Positions 21,144 to 26,154 of a DNA stretch of 26,154 nt are shown here, in pieces (the stretch's first letter is position 1; each line of letters begins with the position of its first letter). Where the stretch lies: positions 193,799-219,952 of the forward strand of contig FN648456.1 in assembly GCA_000310025.1 (NCBI GenBank), given 5' to 3'. The DNA comes from Ectocarpus siliculosus. Its lineage: Eukaryota > Sar > Phaeophyceae > Ectocarpales > Ectocarpaceae. The notes beneath the pieces are model-generated. The model ran no database searches and was not told where the DNA came from. It saw only the letters and a program-made list of their open reading frames with translations. The translations under genes were made by a program, and so were the position numbers.

Positions 21144-24100
21144 ATGAGTGCCACAGGTTTCGGTATCTGTGGGCAGAAGAACTCGTACAGCTCAAAGACA
21201 AAATGCGGAAACTGGGTTGAGGATAGGTAAGAAACCCACAGACGGCGCGTGATTGGGTAGATGTAGACTATGAATTGTAGGAAGGTGTCACTGTCAGACG
21301 AGCTTTACACAGTCCACCGCGTCGGCGCCGAAAGTAGTGTACGCACTCAGCTCCTGTTGTTGTGTGGGGACCACGCCAGACATGACTGCGTTTGGGTTCG
21401 CTGCACAAATAAATAAAACTACGCACAAGCCATTTGTAGGGCAATGTTGTCCATCTACCCAGAGTTAAGTAGATGGGTCAGCGTCCCTTTGCTGTTCAAG
21501 AGTGTGCGTCGAGGTGCTGGTTGGCAGCGATTCCCTCGGCAGGTTTCATCAGCATCACGTTGCACTGCAATTTCTCGTCTGTTGAAACTTCCGCCGAGTG
21601 AAAGCAAGATACAAAGCCGAGGCGAGTTGCTGCTGCCAGTACGTTTTTCTACTAGTGCAGCACACCATGCGAAGGGCTTGGCAGTGTTTTCAAATATGTA
21701 AGTACTATGTAATTTGTGGCTGCTGTTGGCTGCACATTGCTGGGAACTGATCTGACTTAAAATGGCAATATATATCGGTGCCTCGACTTCCCTGCTGTTG
21801 GAAGACACAGAAGACAAGTTTCAGTGGTCGCTCGAACCTCACCAACCTCGCCCATAAATGAAATGTTGTGCAGGATCGGGAAGGCCATAGCCAAAAGGCT
21901 GGCGAAAGCTCCCCGGCCGGCCCTTGGCTCGACCGTGGAGCGCGAGGACTTCGTCCACCCAAGCACAATGACGAACAACACGGTGGTGTCGGGAGACGAC
22001 ACGAAGATGATGTCTGCGTCGGTGAGAACCAAATGCTGTGTTCAAAGCAGCAACAGGAAGAGCAGTGAGAGATGGACGTACACCGAAATCGGCAGACAGA
22101 CATGCCGTATAACTCATGAATGTATCTTCTTTTCGTACTACACCTGGTGTATGCCCATCATCGATCCGACATACTTTAGCTGGTGGTAGTTGAAAAAAAT
22201 GCTAGTTGTTCCGAGGAGGATATTTGCTGGGACTCCTTTCTTCTTGGTAGCCTACTTTCTCCTTCGATAGTTGATACAGAGGAATTATCTGTTTGAACCG
22301 TTTGGAAGAACCTGCGGCAGGTCGCAGAGGTCTGGAACAGCTACTTTGTCTAGACAAACAACAACAACCTTCACAATGCCGTCACTTAAATATATTGAAC
22401 AAAGGCAGCGTCCTGACTCCTCACGTTTCTGCAGGCAGTTCAATCTGTAGGTTGTTGCAGTTAAAACCGCATCGGCGGGGGTGCAAAAGTGACGAACTGA
22501 ATCGCATAACCTTCTTCCGTTTCGAAATCATTGTCCAATAACTTCAGGATATCAAGGACAAGAATCGCGAGGGCGTTTCTTTCGACTTGCTCTTCGGTCA
22601 CGTCCGAGACAGCCATCACGCGGATACCCTGCGGCAGGTGCAAAACAGTATGCATGCCCGAAATACTCTATGAATAGTGGATTCCTTTGGGTTTGAACTC
22701 CGTTCGACTGCCTTATTGATATATGCCAGGTTGAAATTGTCTTATTGTTGCACAGATAAATATTCAACTTCGCTTCTTTCTTTCGGACCCGTGTGTACAA
22801 ACTAGAGAGCAATCCACGGGCAACCGTGCTGTCGAAACCAACATGAGGGGTTGCCGTAAGCTGTATCACAGCTCCCGTGCTGTTTCAGAGCGTGATGTCG
22901 GCATCTCACCTAGAAGTGCATCACACGCCCTGGGGAACGGCTAGTTAGAGGATTGTGGTGATCGAGGCCACAGCGGGCTGCAGATTTTCGGAATGATTTC
23001 TTCAGCATACGTCCCGGCGGGTATGGCGAAGGGGCTACGACGCAATGTAGAACCTCATCAGCACCGGTTGTTGTGGGTTGGAAACCACGCGTGATGGAGG
23101 ATAGCGCTGCTTGTATGATAGCAGCTTGCTTGGAAGAGAACTCAAGTGGCGATGTAAGGATCTCTATACTCTGCATCTTACAAGATCCGGTCGTCGTGGA
23201 TTACCGAACGGCTGAGGCATTCAGTATATTACCTTTCTCTCTTCCCTCCTGCTTCCAGGACCGCTTCCTTACTAATGCCTGGGAGTCGTTCCCGGTGACG
23301 AGTGTCATGTCTTCTCAGGTGAGAGATCTACCACGCCCCGAGAAACTTTGGAAAGACGCTTGGGTTCTCGTCGTTGTATGCCGCCCAGCCACCAAGGGGT
23401 GGATTACCTTCAGACGCGGTTTAACCCCTCTTCAGTTGTTGTTTGGTCGTTGAAATTATCGTCGAAAGTTCTCTTGGTTTACATGTCGATCTCCTTCGGC
23501 AAGTATCCCACACTGTGTTGTTCGTCCTTCCCGACGGTTGAAAAACATCCACCAAAAGTTTGGGGAAGCTACAAAAGGTACGCTCTGACTTTTGTACGTG
23601 GCGCCTCTCGACGTTTTGCCCTAGAAGAGCCTCCGTCACTTGTGCGTAGGACACAGGCCACCCTTCGTGCAGTTCTCTAAAAACCAGCTACGGCCAATCA
23701 TTTCGTGAAGTGCCTCCATAGCTTCCATCTTTTGATGGTCAGGTGGAAGGTCGACGGCGCGCACAATACCCCGCTGTGTTAAATGCACTGGTGTAGCCCT
23801 AGAAGGAATATTTCGACGGGGGTCTTCGTTTTGAGACTATGGCCAGACAGCTGGCCTGGTGGTTGGTACATGCCACCCTGTCGGGCGTCAATCCCACACT
23901 CTCCACTTGCTCCTTCCGTCGTTGATTCTAGAGGGGTGTCAAGTGGGGCCTACGGTCTGACTGAATCCTTTGGCCCTTCATGACAACGAGTAAACCCGCC
24001 CCGATTCGCATCGGTGATACGACCACCCAGGTCCGAGAGCGCTCTGCTCGCGCCCGCGACTTTCGCACCCGCCAGCGCCTCGCGGAGATGGCCCGCGACC

Positions 24101-24156
24101 GCCGGCAGTCGCAGACGTTGACAACAACGGCAAGGCTGCAGAGCTCCCGGGCATAG
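21144..24156 (+). CDS. Small flagellar/axonemal-type protein, CFAP68-like N-terminal motif (four exons)
   Basis: Exons 21144-21226, 21874-22021, 23259-23318 and 24031-24156 join in phase (2, 0, 0) to give 138 residues. Splice sites are strong: gtaaga, gtgaga and gtgaga donors; ttgtgcag, tgcttccag and acccag acceptors. The N-terminus, MSATGFGICGQKNSYSSKTK then CGNWVEDR (21-28), resembles the GW-C-NTYS-RTLMGNWNQER region of CFAP68 (C11orf1), a protein inside doublet microtubules of cilia. Then come VEREDFVHPSTMTNN, FLTNAWESFPVTSVMSSQ, and an Arg-rich helical tail (RERSARARDFRTRQRLAEMA). This mix of short Trp/Asn/Tyr motifs with a basic helix is typical of microtubule inner proteins. Exon GC content is high, as in the other secure genes, and introns are AT-richer. 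The gene structure is well supported; the function is a motif-level guess. Brown algal zoospores and gametes are flagellated. Confidence 0.6.
21440..21697 (+). other. Possible in-frame cassette exon in intron 1 of the flagellar-type gene
   Basis: A segment of 258 nt (86 codons, no stop) has an AG acceptor (catttgtag) and a perfect gtaagt donor, and its phases match exons 1 and 2 on both sides. Including it would insert 86 residues rich in Arg, Ser and Leu after residue 28. The insert ends in VRFSTSAAHH, which looks like a mitochondrial presequence junction. Its GC content is lower than that of the flanking exons. It could be an alternative exon, the first exon of a second transcript starting at the ATG at 21444, or chance. 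Confidence 0.3.
22461..23176 (-). CDS. Antisense candidate exons inside intron 2 of the flagellar-type gene
   Basis: Three minus-strand segments read like protein: 23176-22913 (starts MQSIEILTSPLEFSSKQAAI), around 22869-22750 (LTATPHVGFDSTVARGLLSS), and 22655-22461 (IRVMAVSDVTEEQVERNALA, ending APPPMRF then TAA). The last contains an amphipathic helix pattern and ends cleanly. Acceptors ending in gatacag and gccgcag precede the second and third segments, but I could not make one chain in which all donors fit. No family recognised. Either a small nested antisense gene, a pseudogene or chance. Confidence 0.25.
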
Positions 24157-24556
24157 TAAAAACGCCGAAAAGGAGTAGAGAGCTACATTGATAGAGCGAT
24201 AGGGTAGAGAGATATATTTGGATATTGTTTTCGATTTTTTGCGGACCAAGCATGCGGCCAACATTCCCGCGGCTGCCGAGGTGGAGGCTCTTGGATTGCC
24301 ACCACGAAGAAGGATCGAGAGGAATTTCGCCCTACAGTAGTCATTATTTACTGCGACTTGTTGCAGCAGTAAAATTTCAAGAGGGCTAACGAGGAAACAG
24401 CCTATTCAAGAGGCGTACTGTCATAGAGCGCATCAAGAAATGGTTTGAATGTTCGCCTGAGAGTGCAAAGAACCACTTTGCTGCGCCGATAGAGTTTGCG
24501 GTGGGTTCTGTCCACATTTTGTTCATAGCGACCAAGAAACTCTTCTATTGCCGCAG

Positions 24557-25127
24557 ACAGCCACTACGTGTATTCCGCCGCCTGTCTCAGGGCCATGCTG
24601 CGAGGTCCCTTTAGCGAGACATATTATTCCCAAAATACACGTAGAGGAAGGGGGTGATGCCGAGTGCCAGGGTACCTTGGTTCCACTCTCGAATCTTGTG
24701 TACCAGGTGCGAGCCAAATCCCTTTACGTCGAGAGGGGGAGGGAATAGACGAGACCGAGGGAGAGAGAGACACAGAGAGAGAGACAGAGAGAGAGAAACA
24801 CAGAGAGAGAGAGACAGAGAGACAGAGAGAAGTGAATCGAATGATCCAGGTGGTTGTGGAATATCTTAGTGGGGGATTACGCCACGGTGCTGCCCACGTG
24901 GAGAGATACGAGACCTCGCGTGGGATTATGTTTCCCCCACCTACGCGCGGCCAACGTGTGGGGGGAAGCGTCAACCGTACCACGAGGAAAGACGACCGAT
25001 ACCGTCAGGCGATGTGTGTCACTTCAGGTTTCGTCGACCAACACGCGCGCAGGTATGGGACTCCTCCAAACGAACCGGTGACGTTGTCCCCCAACTAGTG
25101 GGACTACTTCGTCGGAGGGGTCCATAG
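24557..25127 (+). CDS. Two splice-compatible exons of unknown identity
   Basis: A 150-nt exon (24557-24706) has a clear acceptor (cttctattgccgcag) and donor (cag|gtgcga), is phase 0 at both ends and reads VPLARHIIPKIHVEEGGDAE. A second, phase-0 segment starts at 24870 after atatcttag and runs to a TAG at 25127, reading WGITPRCCPRGEIRDLAWDY and later RPTRAQVWDSSKRTGD. No upstream exon with a start codon was found. They could be alternative 3' exons of the flagellar-type gene, whose exon 3 also ends in phase 0, or the end of an unrecognised gene. An opposing minus-strand frame (25371-25024) is also open. No domain recognised. Confidence 0.25.
24749..24832. repeat. (GA)n / GAGACAGA microsatellite
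   Basis: A run of gagaga and cagaga units lies between the two candidate exons described here. Short charged frames across it (RERDRERE) are products of the repeat and not evidence of coding. Confidence 0.9.
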
Positions 25128-25849
25128 CCGTTACTGCTGGTCTGGTTCTACCCGCCAAAATGAAAACAGACAGCCGAACGAAGTGGTTGCCAGCTTGCGT
25201 CCTCGAAGAACTGTCGTGATTAAACAACTCAAATATTGTGATTCGCGCACGGTTTGGGATCAGTGACATCTCTCGACACCCCGATTCACCAAGGGTTGAA
25301 AAGATACCCCCACCCCCTGGACCGGATTTCAAAGCTCTATTGTCCCACGACAAAGAGGATGCTGAAATCAAAATGATACATTTTCGGATTGCTCACGACG
25401 ACATAGTTCCAACGCCGCCATTTCCGGCACAGCAGTCACTGCTTTCCCGCCGAGGTAGTCGAGCTTTGAAAAATCGGTCCGGGCGTGTGATACGTTACAT
25501 CATGCAACCTGTCTGTTACGGAATACACATACACGCACTCCCGCACCGGGGGCTGTTGGTCATCCAGGTCCCAAGGTTAGCGTTCCTTTGACATAACAAT
25601 ATCCAAACAAATTGGCATTAACTTCTACCGGATCTGCCGTTCGGTCCCAACGAGAGAACGCTCCGTGCTCAGCAACACACATTGACAACCGCAGGGGCTG
25701 CTGCTCTCATGGATACCAACTGCTGTCGATCTGTCTGCCTTCGTAACGACATCTTTCCCACGGACCACTGTTGAAAGACTTGCCGAACGACAGACTGACT
25801 GGCTTCTCGGACGACAGAGGGTCGGGGGGGCATTGTATAGCGCTGGGGC
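25128..25849. other. No secure gene
   Basis: A plus-strand frame at 25238-25591 (117 codons, containing DFKALLSHDKEDAEIKMIHF) stays open and ends after a weak donor-like site, but has no homology I can name and no matching upstream exon. The remaining frames on both strands are short. No RNA gene was seen. Confidence 0.35.
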
Positions 25850-25852
25850 AAC

Positions 25853-26013
25853 TTCCACCATTTCCCCAACAAGCCCCCCCCCCCCCGCGCCTCGCCAACC
25901 AACGCTGTAGTCTCGTGTCCCTGAAACTGAACAAAAACACGCGGCAACTTTCGTTACCTCCCCCACTCGCCCCCCCGCCTCTCCAACCAACGCTGTGGTC
26001 TTTTGTCTCCGGC
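25853..26013. repeat. Imperfect tandem duplication with a period near 85-90 bp
   Basis: Both copies contain a C-rich run followed by CGCCTC(G/T)CCAACCAACGCT, then GT(A/G)GTCT and an A-rich tail. The CAACCAACGCTGT core occurs at about 25898 and again at about 25985. The copies have diverged in between, so the duplication is not very recent. Confidence 0.75.
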
Positions 26014-26154
26014 AACTAAAAAAAACAAAACAGGGTCGGCCGCACGGAAGGGAGGGACTGTTTCCTCTCGCCGTGGTCTCCAAACCACTCCACTCCTCAC
26101 ACTCCTCCTGCCTTCTACAATTCGAGCATCTCTTTGCGGCGGCGCTTGATTGTC

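Noticed and set aside
24664-25098. Plus-strand 144-codon frame with Arg/Glu repeats
   Set aside because: The charged repeat is the product of the GA microsatellite; another frame with a splice acceptor fits better.
25054-25099. A 46-nt intron within the last candidate exon, giving a different C-terminus
   Set aside because: It is much shorter than any other intron here, and the frame reads through to a natural stop without it.

Overview
The window looks like nuclear DNA of a multicellular or filamentous stramenopile, most likely a brown alga (Ectocarpus-like). The reasons are GC-rich exons split by long introns with GT...AG borders, long T/G-rich 3' regions, many CAG/CTG, CT and GA microsatellites, long poly-G and poly-C runs, and a TTAGGG-type telomere-like patch. 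The organism is inferred from style and gene content; it was not identified by a marker gene. All gene models were built by hand from reading frame, splice sites and phase, without transcripts.

Layout: (1) 1-2978, minus strand: the main part of a protein with a polyglutamine, low-complexity N-terminus and cysteine-containing leucine-rich repeats (AMN1/F-box-LRR type); its C-terminus runs towards or past the left edge. (2) 4131-5261, minus: a tentative multi-exon gene of unknown function. (3) 6082-8942, plus: a four-exon gene for mitochondrial ribosomal protein mL53. It has a 31-nt microexon, and its last intron carries a 0.73-kb Stowaway/mariner-like inverted-repeat element. (4) 10420-13763, minus: a three-exon gene for a small four-helix membrane protein, followed on its 3' side by a long Ser/Gly-rich open frame with a (CAG)n run. 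(5) 14025-19601, plus: a seven-exon MBOAT gene of the DGAT1 family, arranged head to head with the membrane-protein gene across about 260 bp. Its introns hold a telomere-like patch and an array of five 32-bp repeats. (6) 21144-24156, plus: a four-exon gene for a small protein resembling axonemal (CFAP68-like) proteins, with a possible cassette exon and an antisense open region in its introns. (7) 24557-26154: two splice-compatible plus-strand exons of unknown identity, GA repeats and an imperfect tandem duplication.

The genes do not form a pathway: they cover lipid storage, mitochondrial translation, the flagellum and LRR-mediated interaction, as expected for neighbours in a eukaryotic genome. 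The best supported models are mL53, DGAT1-like and the small flagellar-type protein, because every splice phase closes. No rRNA, tRNA, CRISPR array, bacterial operon or recognisable virus was seen.
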